64,000 bases of DNA from Microbacterium sp. (GTDB taxonomy: Bacteria > Actinomycetota > Actinomycetes > Actinomycetales > Microbacteriaceae): the NCBI RefSeq assembly GCF_031178445.1, contig NZ_JAPSIY010000002.1, positions 186,001 through 250,000 of the forward strand, written 5' to 3'. Of this stretch, positions 15,632 through 24,952 are shown piece by piece; the stretch's first letter is position 1, and every line of letters starts with the position of its first letter. The position numbers were made by a program, and so were the translations under genes. The notes beneath the pieces are model-generated. The model saw only the letters and a program-made list of their open reading frames with translations, was not told the DNA's origin and searched no databases.

Positions 15632-16468
15632 ATGAACAACCGTCGTCCTCTTCTCTTCGGCGCCGCGATCGCGGCGACCGCCGTTCTCGCGCTCACCGGC
15701 TGCGCCGGTGGGGGCAACGATGCCGGTGGTGACGGCGGCCAGGCTGGTGGCGGCGGCGATGCCGGTGCCGACTACGGGCTGGTGAACGAGGGCACGCTGA
15801 CCGCCTGCTCCGACATCCCCTATCCTCCCTTCGAGTTCGAAGGCGGCGACAACGGCACCGGGTACACCGGGTTCGACATCGAACTGCTCGCTGCGATCGC
15901 CGAGAAGCTCGACCTCGAGATCGCCGTGCAGGACGTGAACTTCGATGCGCTGCAGTCTGGCACCGTGCTGCTCACGGGTGACTGCGACCTCGGTGCCTCT
16001 GCGATGACCATCACCGAGGAGCGCAAGGCGAACATCGACTTCTCCGACCCGTACTACGACTCGCTGCAGTCGCTGCTGGTGCGCGTCGACTCGGGGATCG
16101 AGAGCATCGACGACCTCGACGGCAAGAATGTGGGCGTGCAGCAGGGAACAACGGGCGAGGCCTATGCGCAGGAGAACGCGCCGGGTGCGAACCTGCTGCA
16201 GCTGCCTTCCGACGGCGAGCTGTGGCCGGCCATCCAGGCCGGCCAGATCGAGGCGATCCTGCAGGACCAGCCGGTGAACCTCGAGCACGAGAAGGCCGAT
16301 GACGCGTACAAGATCGTCGAGACGTATGAGACCGACGAGCAGTACGGCTTCGCCTTCGCGAAGGGCGAGAAGGATGCTCTGCGTGAGGCCGTGAACGATG
16401 CCCTCGCCGAGCTGCGCGACTCCGGCGAGTACCAGGAGATCTACGACACCTACTTCACCGCCGAGTAA
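15632..16468 (+). CDS. Polar amino-acid ABC transporter substrate-binding lipoprotein
   Basis: A 278-residue family 3 solute-binding protein. The signal peptide ends in the lipobox LTGC (Cys at about residue 23), followed by a Gly/Asp-rich linker. The binding domain opens with LTACSDIPYPPFEFEG and GYTGFDIELL and contains DLGASAMTITEERK, typical for cystine/glutamine/basic amino-acid binders. AGGAG precedes ATG 15632. It is the first gene of a three-gene importer operon. Confidence 0.92.
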   Translation: MNNRRPLLFGAAIAATAVLALTGCAGGGNDAGGDGGQAGGGGDAGADYGLVNEGTLTACSDIPYPPFEFEGGDNGTGYTGFDIELLAAIAEKLDLEIAVQDVNFDALQSGTVLLTGDCDLGASAMTITEERKANIDFSDPYYDSLQSLLVRVDSGIESIDDLDGKNVGVQQGTTGEAYAQENAPGANLLQLPSDGELWPAIQAGQIEAILQDQPVNLEHEKADDAYKIVETYETDEQYGFAFAKGEKDALREAVNDALAELRDSGEYQEIYDTYFTAE

Positions 16469-16489
16469 ACGGCAGGGCAAGGAGGCGCC

Positions 16490-17281
16490 ATGGCGCTGCG
16501 CAGACGCACCCGGAGCCGCATCTACCGGTTCAGTATGTACGCCCTCTTCATCGCGGCCGTCGTCGCGATGGCCCTGGCCGCTGATTGGCCGACGATCGGG
16601 CGGCAGTTCTTCAACGCCGAGGTCGCGGCGAAGATGTTCCCTGACATCATCCTCGTCGCCCTCCGCAACACGATCCTGTTCACCCTGATCGCGTTCGCCG
16701 GCGGTCTGCTGCTCGGCATCCTGTTCGCGCTCATGAAGCTGTCGATCATCGCGCCCTTCCGGTGGTTCGCGACCGCGTGGATCGAGTTGTTCCGCGGCCT
16801 TCCGGCGCTGCTCACCATCTTCGCGATGGCCTTCATCCTGCCGATCGCGCTGGGTGTCAAGGTTCCGGGCGGCCCGGTCGGCGCGGGGCTGCTCGGCCTG
16901 ATCCTGGTCGCGTCCGCGTACATGGCGGAGGTGATCCGCGCCGGGATCCAGGCCGTGCCCAAGGGACAGACCGAGGCGTCGCGTTCGCTGGGCATGTCAC
17001 CGATGAAGACCATGTTCTGGATCGTGCTGCCCCAGGGCTTCCGCATCGTGATCCCGCCGCTGACCAACGAGTTCGTGCTGCTGCTCAAGGACACGTCGCT
17101 GCTGTTCATCGCCGGGTCCTTCATCTGGTCGAAGGAGCTGACGACCTTCGCGCGCGACGGTTCGACGCAGAACGCGAACGCGACGCCGCTGATCATGGCG
17201 GCGCTGCTGTACCTGGTTGTGACGATCCCGCTCACGCGATTCACCGCGTGGCTGGAGCGACGGATGGCGAGGGAACGATGA
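16490..17281 (+). CDS. Polar amino-acid ABC transporter permease
   Basis: A 263-residue HisM/GlnP-type permease with a first helix at ~16-33, then the family core [18 protein letters not shown] and the EAA loop [20 protein letters not shown] that contacts the ATPase. It likely works as a homodimer because only one permease gene is present. It overlaps the ATPase gene by 4 bp. Confidence 0.92.
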   Translation: MALRRRTRSRIYRFSMYALFIAAVVAMALAADWPTIGRQFFNAEVAAKMFPDIILVALRNTILFTLIAFAGGLLLGILFALMKLSIIAPFRWFATAWIELFRGLPALLTIFAMAFILPIALGVKVPGGPVGAGLLGLILVASAYMAEVIRAGIQAVPKGQTEASRSLGMSPMKTMFWIVLPQGFRIVIPPLTNEFVLLLKDTSLLFIAGSFIWSKELTTFARDGSTQNANATPLIMAALLYLVVTIPLTRFTAWLERRMARER

Positions 17282-18033
17282 CCACCGAGATGATCGACGT
17301 GCACGCTCCTGCCATCGACGTGCAGGGACTGGTCAAGAGCTTCGGCGACAACGTGGTGCTCCAGGGCATCGACCTGACCGTCACCGCGGGGGAGGTGGTG
17401 TGCGTCATCGGGCCGTCGGGCTCGGGCAAGTCGACGCTGCTGCGATCGGTGAATCTCCTTGAGGAGCCCACCGGAGGCCGCATCCTCATCGAGGGCATCG
17501 ACATCACCGACGAGGAGACCGACATCGACCGGGTGCGACAGCGCATCGGGATGGTGTTCCAGAGCTTCAACCTGTTCCCGCACATGACGGCGCTGGGCAA
17601 CCTCACGATCGCCCAGCGGCGTGTGAAGAAGCGATCGAAGGATGAGGCCGAGCGCATCGCGCGCGAGATGCTCGACCGGGTGGGCCTCGCCGAGAAGGCC
17701 GATGCCTACCCGAGCCACCTCTCGGGCGGTCAGCAGCAGCGCGTCGCGATCGCGCGGGCGCTGTGCATGAACCCGGACATGATGCTGTTCGACGAGCCCA
17801 CCTCCGCTCTCGACCCCGAACTCGTCGGCGAAGTGCTGCAGGTGATGCGCGAACTGGCCGACGAGGGCATGACCATGCTCGTGGTCACGCACGAGATGGG
17901 CTTCGCTCGCGAGGTCGGGTCTCGCCTGATCTTCATGGACGGCGGGCACATCCTCGAGCAGGGCGATCCGCGCGAGGTGCTGTCGAACCCGCAGCATCCG
18001 CGTACACAGGACTTCCTGTCGCGCGTGCTCTGA
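17278..18033 (+). CDS. Polar amino-acid ABC transporter ATP-binding protein
   Basis: A 251-residue GlnQ-type ATPase: Walker [11 protein letters not shown]-loop [16 protein letters not shown], signature LSGGQQQR, Walker [13 protein letters not shown], switch region [13 protein letters not shown]. It completes the importer. The ATG overlaps the permease stop (ATGA), indicating translational coupling. Confidence 0.95.
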   Translation: MTTEMIDVHAPAIDVQGLVKSFGDNVVLQGIDLTVTAGEVVCVIGPSGSGKSTLLRSVNLLEEPTGGRILIEGIDITDEETDIDRVRQRIGMVFQSFNLFPHMTALGNLTIAQRRVKKRSKDEAERIAREMLDRVGLAEKADAYPSHLSGGQQQRVAIARALCMNPDMMLFDEPTSALDPELVGEVLQVMRELADEGMTMLVVTHEMGFAREVGSRLIFMDGGHILEQGDPREVLSNPQHPRTQDFLSRVL

Positions 18034-18051
18034 CGTGCGGTCCGCAGCGGG

Positions 18052-18567
18052 TCAGCGCGGCGCGACGGTGAACTTGAAGCCCCGATGCGAACCGGTGAAT
18101 CCGAGGCGCTCGTAGAACCGGTGCGCGTCGGTGCGCGCCGCATCCGATGTCAGCTGCACGATGGAGGCCCCCAGTCCGGGGGCCGCGACATCGGTCACCC
18201 AGCGCATCATCGCCGAACCCAGCCCCGCCGAACGCTGATCTGCGCGCACCCGCACCGCCTCGACCAGCAGACGGCGTGAGCCACGGCGGGACATACCGGG
18301 AATCAGAGTCAGCTGGAAGGTGCCGACGATGGCGCCCGCACTCTCGACGACGAGCAGATCGTTCGAGGGATCTCCGATGACCTCTCCGAGCGCCGCGGCA
18401 TAGGCCGGGCGGTCATCGACGGAGACGCTGTCGCCGCGCGACGCGCTGATCAGGTCGTCTGCGAGCAGGGCGATGATCGCGTCGGCATCGTCTGCCGCAG
18501 CGCGCCGCAGACGCCCGTCGCCATCGCGCACGGGAAGCGGATGCGGCAGGGGCAGTGAGTCGAGCAT
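18052..18567 (-). CDS. GNAT family N-acetyltransferase
   Basis: A 171-residue GNAT protein: GRLRRAAADDADAIIALLAD is the first strand/helix, RRLLVEAVRVRADQRSAGLG the acetyl-CoA motif A, and ARTDAHRFYERLGFTGSHRG the C-terminal signature. The substrate is unknown. It converges with the importer operon and is divergent from the TSUP gene 26 bp away, so the two start regions are tightly packed. Confidence 0.88.
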   Translation of the reverse strand: MLDSLPLPHPLPVRDGDGRLRRAAADDADAIIALLADDLISASRGDSVSVDDRPAYAAALGEVIGDPSNDLLVVESAGAIVGTFQLTLIPGMSRRGSRRLLVEAVRVRADQRSAGLGSAMMRWVTDVAAPGLGASIVQLTSDAARTDAHRFYERLGFTGSHRGFKFTVAPR

Positions 18568-18593
18568 GTTCTCAGTCTGGCATCCTGGAGGGA

Positions 18594-19412
18594 ATGGACA
18601 TCGGAGCTCTCGTCGGCCTCGAGCAGCTCACCTGGGGCACGCTCGTCCTCATCATCATCGCCGCGTTCGGCGCAGGCTGGATCGACGCCGTGGTGGGTGG
18701 CGGCGGGCTGCTGCAGCTGCCCGCCCTGCTGCTCATCCCCGGAATCGCACCCGTGCAGGCGCTCGCGACCAACAAGCTCGCCTCGGTGTTCGGCACGGCG
18801 ACGAGCAGCGTGACCTACTATCGCCGCGCGAAGCCCGACCTGCGGACGGCGCTGCCGATGGCGTTGGTCGCTCTCGCCGGCTCGTTCGCCGGCGCCGCGG
18901 TGGCGACGCTGCTGCCCGCCGCCGTCTTCAAGCCGATCATCGTCGTGGCGCTTGTCGCGGTCGCGTTCTTCACGGTCTTCCGGCCGGCGATGGGAACCGT
19001 GACGAGACTGCGATTCGACGGACATCGGCATCACATCGCGGCCGGGTCCGCAGGCCTTGTGATCGGTTTCTACGACGGTCTCATCGGACCTGGCACCGGC
19101 ACCTTCCTGGTGATCACTCTGGTGGCGTTGCTCGGCTACGACTTCCTGCAGTCCAGCGCCAAGGCGAAGATCGTGAACTTCGCCACGAACGCCGGTGCGC
19201 TTCTGCTGTTCATCCCGCACGGATCCGTGCTCTGGCTGCTGGGCGGCATCCTCGCAGTGGCGAACGTCGCCGGCAGCTATCTGGGCTCTCGTATGGCGAT
19301 CTCCCGCGGCGCGTCGTTCATCCGCGTGGTGTTCCTCGTCGTCGTGACGGTGTTGATCGGCAAGCTCGGCATCGACGTCTGGAACGAGAACCTCGCACCA
19401 CTGCTGGGCTGA
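18594..19412 (+). CDS. TSUP (TauE/SafE) family membrane permease
   Basis: A 272-residue membrane protein with eight predicted helices in two repeats. Each repeat carries the family glycine motif: GAGWIDAVVGGGGLLQLPAL near residue 25 and GFYDGLIGPGTGTFL near 160. The family moves sulfite, sulfonates or other organic anions across the membrane; the substrate is not predictable here. Start ATG 18594 follows GGAGGGA. Confidence 0.88.
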   Translation: MDIGALVGLEQLTWGTLVLIIIAAFGAGWIDAVVGGGGLLQLPALLLIPGIAPVQALATNKLASVFGTATSSVTYYRRAKPDLRTALPMALVALAGSFAGAAVATLLPAAVFKPIIVVALVAVAFFTVFRPAMGTVTRLRFDGHRHHIAAGSAGLVIGFYDGLIGPGTGTFLVITLVALLGYDFLQSSAKAKIVNFATNAGALLLFIPHGSVLWLLGGILAVANVAGSYLGSRMAISRGASFIRVVFLVVVTVLIGKLGIDVWNENLAPLLG

Positions 19413-19458
19413 CCGGGCCCGCGCCCGCACCGCCCGCGGCCGGCACCCGCCTCACCGC

Positions 19459-19499
19459 CGACACCCCCTGCTGTGGGATGTCCACGGCAGGGGGTGTCG
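19459..19499. terminator. Bidirectional hairpin between the TSUP gene and aspS
   Basis: Perfect 13-bp arms (19459-19471 and 19487-19499) around a 15-nt loop that itself contains GTGG/CCAC. It lies between two convergent genes and probably ends transcription in both directions. There is no T-run, as is common in actinobacteria. Confidence 0.75.
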
Positions 19500-19526
19500 A
19501 CGAGAACCGAGGGCGCGCGATGCGGG

Positions 19527-21308
19527 TTACGCCTCGACGTCCTCCGGGACGAAGTCCACGCCCGCTTCGGCGCGCTGTTCGGGCGAGATGGTGCCCGGCG
19601 CCTCGGTGAGCGGGTCGAAGCCGTTGCCGGACTTCGGGAACGCGATGACCTCGCGGATCGAGTCGGTCTTCGTCAGGTGCTGCATCACCCGGTCCATGCC
19701 CAGCGCGATGCCGCCGTGCGGGGGAGCGCCGAACTTGAACGCCTCGAGGAGGAAGCCGAACTTCTCGTCGGCCTGCTCGTCGGTGATCCCCATCACGTTG
19801 AAGACGCGCTTCTGAACGTCCTCGCGGTGGATGCGGATCGAGCCGCCCCCCAGCTCCGAGCCGTTGCAGACGATGTCGTACGCGTAGGCGAGGGCGGATG
19901 CCGGGTCGGTGTCGAAGGTGTCCTCGAACTCGGGCTTCGGCCCGGTGAAGGCGTGATGCACGGCGGTCCAGGCGCCGGCGCCGACGGCCACGTCGCCCGA
20001 TGCCACGGCATCCGACGCCGGCTCGAACATCGGCGCGTCCACGACCCAGGTGAACGCGAAGACGTTCGGGTCGAGCAGCTCGAGGCGGCGGCCGATCTCG
20101 ACGCGCGCGGCACCGAGAAGGGCCCGGCTGGCCTTCGTCTCACCGGCGGCGAAGAAGGCGCAGTCGCCCGGCTTCGCTCCCACGAGCTGGGCGAGGCCGG
20201 CCTGCTCTGCCTCCGACAGGTTCTTCGCGACGGGCCCGCCCAGCGTGCCGTCCTCGTTGAAGAGCACGTACGCGAGGCCGCGTGCGCCGCGCTGCTTGGC
20301 CCAGTCCTGCCAGGCATCCAGCGTCTTGCGGGGCTGTGACGCGCCGCCCGGCATCAGCACCGCGCCGACGTACTCCGACTGGAACACGCGGAACGGAGTC
20401 TCGGAGAAGTAGTCGGTCGCCTCGACGAGCTCCAGGCCGAAGCGCAGGTCCGGCTTGTCGGAGCCGTACCTCGCCATCGCGTCGGCGTACGTCATCCGCG
20501 GCAGCGGAGTCTGCACATCGACGTCGATCGTCTTCCACATCGCGACGATGAGCGACTCCATCATCTCGATGACGTCCTCCTGGTCGACGAAGCTCATCTC
20601 GATGTCGAGCTGCGTGAACTCCGGCTGACGGTCGGCACGGAAGTCCTCGTCGCGGTAGCAGCGCGCGATCTGGAAGTACTTCTCCACGCCGCCGACCATG
20701 AGCAGCTGCTTGAACAGCTGCGGTGACTGCGGCAGCGCATACCAGCTGCCGGGGTGCAGGCGGGCGGGCACCAGGAAGTCGCGGGCGCCCTCAGGCGTCG
20801 AGCGGGTCAGAGTCGGCGTCTCGACCTCGACGAAGTCGCGGTCGTGCAGCTCGTCGCGGATCGCCTTGTACACGTCGGAGCGCAAGCGCATCGCAGCGGC
20901 GGGCGCGGGCCGACGCAGGTCGAGGTAGCGGTGCTTCAGGCGCACCTCCTCGCCGATCGGGTCGCTCTCTGCCAGTCCGCTGGAGACCTGGAAGGGCAGC
21001 GGCGCCGACTCGTTGAGCACCACGACATCGGTCGCGATCAGCTCGACCTCGCCGGTCGGCAGGTTCGGGTTCTCGTTGCCGGCAGGCCGGCGCGAGACCT
21101 CGCCGCTCACCTGCAGCACGAACTCGCTGCGCAGCGGGTGGGCCACCTCTTCGTCGCGGATGACGACCTGGGCGATGCCCGAAGCATCGCGAAGATCGAT
21201 GAACGCGACGCCTCCGTGATCGCGGCGACGATCGACCCAGCCCGAGAGGGTGACGGTCTGACCGATGTGCTCGGCTCGCAGCGAGCCTGCCGTGTGTGTG
21301 CGAAGCAC
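19527..21308 (-). CDS. aspS: Aspartyl-tRNA synthetase
   Basis: A 593-residue class II synthetase of the large bacterial type. An N-terminal OB-fold anticodon domain ([19 protein letters not shown]) leads into motif 1 ([17 protein letters not shown]), [14 protein letters not shown], motif 2 ([20 protein letters not shown]), a GAD insertion around 300-420, and motif 3 GIALGMDRV. The start is GTG 21308 with AGAAGGA 7 nt upstream; the frame extends far upstream without family resemblance. Whether it is discriminating or also charges tRNA-Asn was not resolved by eye. Confidence 0.96.
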   Translation of the reverse strand: MLRTHTAGSLRAEHIGQTVTLSGWVDRRRDHGGVAFIDLRDASGIAQVVIRDEEVAHPLRSEFVLQVSGEVSRRPAGNENPNLPTGEVELIATDVVVLNESAPLPFQVSSGLAESDPIGEEVRLKHRYLDLRRPAPAAAMRLRSDVYKAIRDELHDRDFVEVETPTLTRSTPEGARDFLVPARLHPGSWYALPQSPQLFKQLLMVGGVEKYFQIARCYRDEDFRADRQPEFTQLDIEMSFVDQEDVIEMMESLIVAMWKTIDVDVQTPLPRMTYADAMARYGSDKPDLRFGLELVEATDYFSETPFRVFQSEYVGAVLMPGGASQPRKTLDAWQDWAKQRGARGLAYVLFNEDGTLGGPVAKNLSEAEQAGLAQLVGAKPGDCAFFAAGETKASRALLGAARVEIGRRLELLDPNVFAFTWVVDAPMFEPASDAVASGDVAVGAGAWTAVHHAFTGPKPEFEDTFDTDPASALAYAYDIVCNGSELGGGSIRIHREDVQKRVFNVMGITDEQADEKFGFLLEAFKFGAPPHGGIALGMDRVMQHLTKTDSIREVIAFPKSGNGFDPLTEAPGTISPEQRAEAGVDFVPEDVEA

Positions 21309-21379
21309 GGAGGATTCCTTCTGATCGGGAACGGTGAACCCAGCCAGTCTACGGGCCGGGCCCGCGTCGCCACTCTGGC

Positions 21380-21385
21380 TAGACT
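21380..21385 (+). promoter_or_regulatory. -10 element, leaderless geometry (phosphatase gene)
   Basis: TAGACT ends 7 nt before ATG 21393. Confidence 0.45.
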
Positions 21386-21392
21386 CGCTCGC

Positions 21393-22016
21393 ATGCCCGC
21401 GTCCCGCCTGCATCTCGTGCGCCACGGTGAAGTGCACAACCCGCATCAGGTGCTCTACGGTCGGCTGCCCGACTATCACCTCAGCGATGCCGGAAGGGGG
21501 ATGGCGCAAGCCGCGGCGCGACACGTCCTCTCCCTCGGCCGGCCCGTGACCGAGCTGCGCTGTTCGCCTCTGGAGCGCACGCAGGAATCGGCCGAGCCAT
21601 TCACCGAGCTGTTCGGCCTCACCGCCGTGCTCGATGAGCGCGTCATCGAGCCGACCAACGTCTTCGAGGGCACCCGGATGCGGCGCGCGCTGCGCGACCC
21701 GCGCAACTGGCGACACCTGCGCCGGCCGTCGCTGCCGAGCTGGGGCGAGCCGTACGTCGCGGTCGCGGAGCGCATCCGCTCCGCGATGGACGAGCGGTGG
21801 GATGCGGCGGCTGACGGCGACATCGTCTTCGTCTCGCATCAGGCGCCCATCTGGATCACCCATCTGTCGGTCGCAGGCCTGCCGCTTCGGCACGATCCAC
21901 GCACCCGCCGCTGCTCGCTGTCGAGCGTGACGTCGTTCGAGCGCGTGGGCGATGTGTGGCGCGAGGTGGACTACGCCGAACCGGCCTCGGCCGGAATCGA
22001 CCTCGGAGCGGTCTGA
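21393..22016 (+). CDS. Histidine phosphatase family protein (GpmB-like)
   Basis: A 207-residue phosphoglycerate-mutase-fold phosphatase: catalytic [10 protein letters not shown] at the N-terminus, [14 protein letters not shown] with the second Arg, and the late [10 protein letters not shown] histidine. The substrate is unknown. In mycobacteria a gene of this kind (Rv0525) directly precedes the TlpA-CcdA-ResB-CcsB genes, and the same set follows here, though separated by the flavoprotein/MerR pair. Confidence 0.88.
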   Translation: MPASRLHLVRHGEVHNPHQVLYGRLPDYHLSDAGRGMAQAAARHVLSLGRPVTELRCSPLERTQESAEPFTELFGLTAVLDERVIEPTNVFEGTRMRRALRDPRNWRHLRRPSLPSWGEPYVAVAERIRSAMDERWDAAADGDIVFVSHQAPIWITHLSVAGLPLRHDPRTRRCSLSSVTSFERVGDVWREVDYAEPASAGIDLGAV

Positions 22017-22022
22017 GCGCAC

Positions 22023-22913
22023 TCAGCTCGACAGTTCCTGCACGATCATGGCGCCGGCCACCATGCCTGCTGAGGCCGCCACCGTGACCGATGCCATCAC
22101 GCCGGGCATGCTCGCGCGGTGCGCCAGATCGCCCGCCGCCCAGACGCCGGGGAGCGACGTGCGGCCGAAATCGTCGATTTCGATCGCGCCGCTCGGCAGC
22201 ATCCGCAGACCCAGCTGCTCGGCGAACGGCGCACGCTGACGTGCCGAGCCCGATGCGACGAACAGTCCGGCGACGTCCACCGGCGACCCCGCGTCGACCC
22301 GGACGCCGTCGTCGGCGGCCGATACCGACGCGACGGGCGTGGAGTGCACGTCCGCGCCGAGCGCCTCGAGCCTGGCACGTTCGTCGTCGTTCAGCCGTCC
22401 GTCATCGAACACGGTGACGCCGCTCACGATCGGCTTCAGCAACCGCACCACGTGTTCGGCGCGGGCGCTGTCGGCGATCAGCCCGATGCGGCGCCCGGCG
22501 AACTCGTGGCCGTCGCAGAAGGGGCAGCTGAACGCGCGGAGCCCCCAGAGATCGGCAAGTCCGGGAACAGCCGGCAGATCGTCGGCCATCCCTGTGGCCA
22601 GCAGCAATCGGCTGGATGCCACGACGGACCCGTCAGCGAGTCGGACCTCGAAGCCGTCGGCCGAGGGCGAGACGCGCACGACCGAACCCCGGCGGTACTC
22701 GACAGTGTCGTACTGTTCGAGCTGCCCGCGGGCGACTTCCCGGAAGGCCGAAGGAGCCGTGCCGTCGTTGGCGATCACGTTGTGCATGTGCTGCACCGGA
22801 CCGTTGCGATACTCGCCGGAGTCGATGACGACTGCGCTGCGATGCATCCGGCCGATGGTCAGGGCGGCCTGCAGTCCTGCGGGGCCGGCACCGATGATGA
22901 TGAGGTCGAGCAT
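22023..22913 (-). CDS. Thioredoxin reductase-like FAD/NAD(P) oxidoreductase
   Basis: A 296-residue two-dinucleotide-domain flavoprotein. FAD-binding GAGPAGLQAA is at 8-17, LLATGMAD near 106, a CPFC redox pair at Cys130/Cys133 (SCPFCDG), and the C-terminal FAD motif GVWAAGDLAH. The position of the pair is that of thioredoxin reductase, but CPFC replaces the usual CATC, so the partner may differ. A strong AGGAGG precedes the ATG. It is divergent from a MerR gene across a perfect palindrome, so a redox- or electrophile-inducible role is likely. Confidence 0.87.
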   Translation of the reverse strand: MLDLIIIGAGPAGLQAALTIGRMHRSAVVIDSGEYRNGPVQHMHNVIANDGTAPSAFREVARGQLEQYDTVEYRRGSVVRVSPSADGFEVRLADGSVVASSRLLLATGMADDLPAVPGLADLWGLRAFSCPFCDGHEFAGRRIGLIADSARAEHVVRLLKPIVSGVTVFDDGRLNDDERARLEALGADVHSTPVASVSAADDGVRVDAGSPVDVAGLFVASGSARQRAPFAEQLGLRMLPSGAIEIDDFGRTSLPGVWAAGDLAHRASMPGVMASVTVAASAGMVAGAMIVQELSS

Positions 22914-22957
22914 TCTGTCCTCCTGGAGGCGTAGGGCTTGCGTTTCGCATCAGTCTG

Positions 22958-22981
22958 TGACTTCATGTCAACATGAAGTCA
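22958..22981. promoter_or_regulatory. Perfect operator dyad between the flavoprotein and merR genes
   Basis: Two perfect 11-bp arms, TGACTTCATGT and ACATGAAGTCA, flank a 2-bp centre. This is the size and symmetry of a MerR site. The right arm covers the merR ATG (22973). Read on the minus strand the centre contains TTGACA, a -35-like hexamer for the flavoprotein gene. Confidence 0.75.
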
Positions 22982-23437
22982 AGTCCTTCGAGTCGTTGGT
23001 CCGTCGGAGATGTCGCTGGCCGCTTCGGGCTTCCCACCAACGTGCTGCGGCACTGGGAGTCCGTCGGGCTGCTGTTCCCGCAGCGCGATGCCGCCGGACG
23101 CCGACGCTACGGTGAAGACGACGTGGTACGGGTCGCCGTGATCCTGCGCAGCAAGGCGTCGGGGATGAGCCTCGACCAGATCGCGCACCTGCTCGAGCGC
23201 GACATGTCAGGCCGGCACGAGGTGCTGCAGGCGCACCTCGACGATCTCGATCGGCGCATGGCCGAGATGCAGCACTCGAAGGCGATGACCGAGCACGCCC
23301 TGCGATGCTCGGCGCACGACATCTCGACCTGCCCGCGCTTTCGCGCGGAGGTGATCGACGTGCTCGACGGCTTCCCCGCGCCCGACGTCGAGCACTCGCA
23401 TGGGCGCGTCCCGGCGAACGCGCTGCGCATGAGCTGA
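22973..23437 (+). CDS. MerR-family regulator
   Basis: A 154-residue MerR protein: WSVGDVAGRFGLPTNVLRHW HTH, wing GLLFPQRDAAGRRRYGEDD, and dimerisation helix around 85-110. Two C-terminal cysteines (ALRCSAHDISTCPRF) could sense thiol-reactive compounds or metals, which is inference. It is divergent from the flavoprotein gene and its start codon lies within the putative operator, suggesting autorepression. Confidence 0.87.
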   Translation: MKSSPSSRWSVGDVAGRFGLPTNVLRHWESVGLLFPQRDAAGRRRYGEDDVVRVAVILRSKASGMSLDQIAHLLERDMSGRHEVLQAHLDDLDRRMAEMQHSKAMTEHALRCSAHDISTCPRFRAEVIDVLDGFPAPDVEHSHGRVPANALRMS

Positions 23438-23510
23438 CATCCGCGTGGGCGTTCCGAGGGGAGCGGGGAGTGGCGCGACCCCTTCCGGCTCACCCATAGG
23501 AACCCGTGCA

Positions 23511-23516
23511 TACACT
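23511..23516 (+). promoter_or_regulatory. -10 element, leaderless geometry (tlpA-ccdA-resB-ccsB operon)
   Basis: TACACT ends 6 nt before GTG 23523; no ribosome site is present in the gap. Confidence 0.5.
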
Positions 23517-23522
23517 GACATC

Positions 23523-24173
23523 GTGCCTCTCGCGTCGACGACTCGGTCTGTCCGCAGCGGGCGCCCTTCCCGCAGCATCCGTTCTTCGCGTGCCGCCGGA
23601 GCCGCGCTCGCCGCGGTGCTCGCCGTCGGCCTGAGTGCCTGCGCCCCCGACCCCGCCACCGAGGCCTTCCTGAACGGCGATGAGAAGGCGTACACGGCAG
23701 AGGACTTCCGGGTCGTCGAGATCCCGGCCGAGAAGCGCGGCGAGCCCGTCGTCTTCGGCGGAGTGACCGAGCACGGCGAGCAGTTCTCGAGCGACGATCT
23801 TCGTGGTCGGGTCGCGGTGGTCAACTTCTGGTACGCCGGCTGCGGGCCGTGCCGCGTGGAGGCGAAGGACCTCGAAGCGGTCTGGCAGAAGCATCAGCCC
23901 GACGACGTGCAGTTCATCGGTGTGAACATCTACGACCAGGCCGACACGGCGAAGGCGTTCGCCGACACCTACGGCATCACCTACCCGAGCCTGCTCGACG
24001 CCGACACGGGAGAGGCCAAGCTCGCCTTCGCGAAAGTCACGCCCATTCAGGCGCCGCCCACGACGCTCGTGCTCGACAGGCAGGGCCGTGTCGCCGCGCG
24101 CGTCATCGGCCCGATCGACGGCACGTCGATCCTCTCCACTCTCGTCCAGACCGCACTCGCGGAGAAGGCGTGA
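23523..24173 (+). CDS. TlpA-like thiol-disulfide lipoprotein
   Basis: A 216-residue exported thioredoxin-fold protein. The arginine-rich signal peptide ends in the lipobox LSAC, and the redox motif GCGPCR follows AVVNFWYA, then a cis-Pro region QAPPTTLVLD. It keeps apocytochrome c heme-binding cysteines reduced on the outer face of the membrane, receiving electrons through CcdA encoded next. The GTG start fits the TACACT box. The stop overlaps the next GTG. Confidence 0.9.
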   Translation: MPLASTTRSVRSGRPSRSIRSSRAAGAALAAVLAVGLSACAPDPATEAFLNGDEKAYTAEDFRVVEIPAEKRGEPVVFGGVTEHGEQFSSDDLRGRVAVVNFWYAGCGPCRVEAKDLEAVWQKHQPDDVQFIGVNIYDQADTAKAFADTYGITYPSLLDADTGEAKLAFAKVTPIQAPPTTLVLDRQGRVAARVIGPIDGTSILSTLVQTALAEKA

Positions 24174-24952
24174 ACCCCGAGGCGGTCATCGGCGCCGGCG
24201 CCCTGTGGGCCGCGATACCGCTCGCGATGCTGGCCGGCCTGGTGTCGTTCGTCTCGCCGTGCATCCTCCCGCTCGTCCCGGGGTACCTCGGATTCATCGG
24301 GGGAGCGGCGGGCGTGAGCACCGCCGCATCCACGACGTCGACGAGCGGCGGCGCGACGCTCACGCACGTCGCCGCGAAGCGTCGGATGCTGCTCGGCGTG
24401 CTGCTGTTCATCGCCGGATTCACGGTCGTCTTCGTCGGCATCACAGCGCTCAGCGGCACCGTCGGGGCCTTCGTGCTGGAGTGGTCCGAGCTGATCACAC
24501 GCATCCTGGGCGTCGTGATCATCGCGATGGGCTTCGTCTTCCTTGGCTTCTTCGGCTTCGCGCAGCGCGAGATGCGCCTGAACGTGAACTCCACGACCGG
24601 ACTGGTCGGCGCGCCCCTGCTCGGCGTCGCCCTGGGTCTTGGCTGGGCCCCCTGCATGGGCCCGACGCTCACGGCGATCGTGGCGCTCTCGTTCAACGCC
24701 GGCGCCCCGGGCAGGGCTGCGCTCCTGGGCGTCGCCTACTCGCTCGGCCTCGGCATCCCGTTCCTGCTGCTCGCGCTGGGCTTCGGCTGGGCGACACGGG
24801 CGGTCGGATTCCTGCGGCGGCACATCCGCGCCATCAACATCGCTGGCGGCGCGCTGCTGATCCTGCTCGGTGTGCTGATGCTGACCGGTGTCTGGACCCA
24901 GATCATGTCGAGACTGACGGCGGTGATGAGCAGTGTCATCCTCCCGATCTGA
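24170..24952 (+). CDS. ccdA: Cytochrome c biogenesis protein CcdA
   Basis: A 260-residue membrane protein with six helices that carries reducing equivalents from cytoplasmic thioredoxin to TlpA. The two family cysteines lie in FVSPCILPLVPGYLGF and GLGWAPCMGPTLTA, each at the start of a helix repeat. It begins at GTG 24170, overlapping the tlpA stop. Part of System II cytochrome c maturation. Confidence 0.93.
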   Translation: MNPEAVIGAGALWAAIPLAMLAGLVSFVSPCILPLVPGYLGFIGGAAGVSTAASTTSTSGGATLTHVAAKRRMLLGVLLFIAGFTVVFVGITALSGTVGAFVLEWSELITRILGVVIIAMGFVFLGFFGFAQREMRLNVNSTTGLVGAPLLGVALGLGWAPCMGPTLTAIVALSFNAGAPGRAALLGVAYSLGLGIPFLLLALGFGWATRAVGFLRRHIRAINIAGGALLILLGVLMLTGVWTQIMSRLTAVMSSVILPI

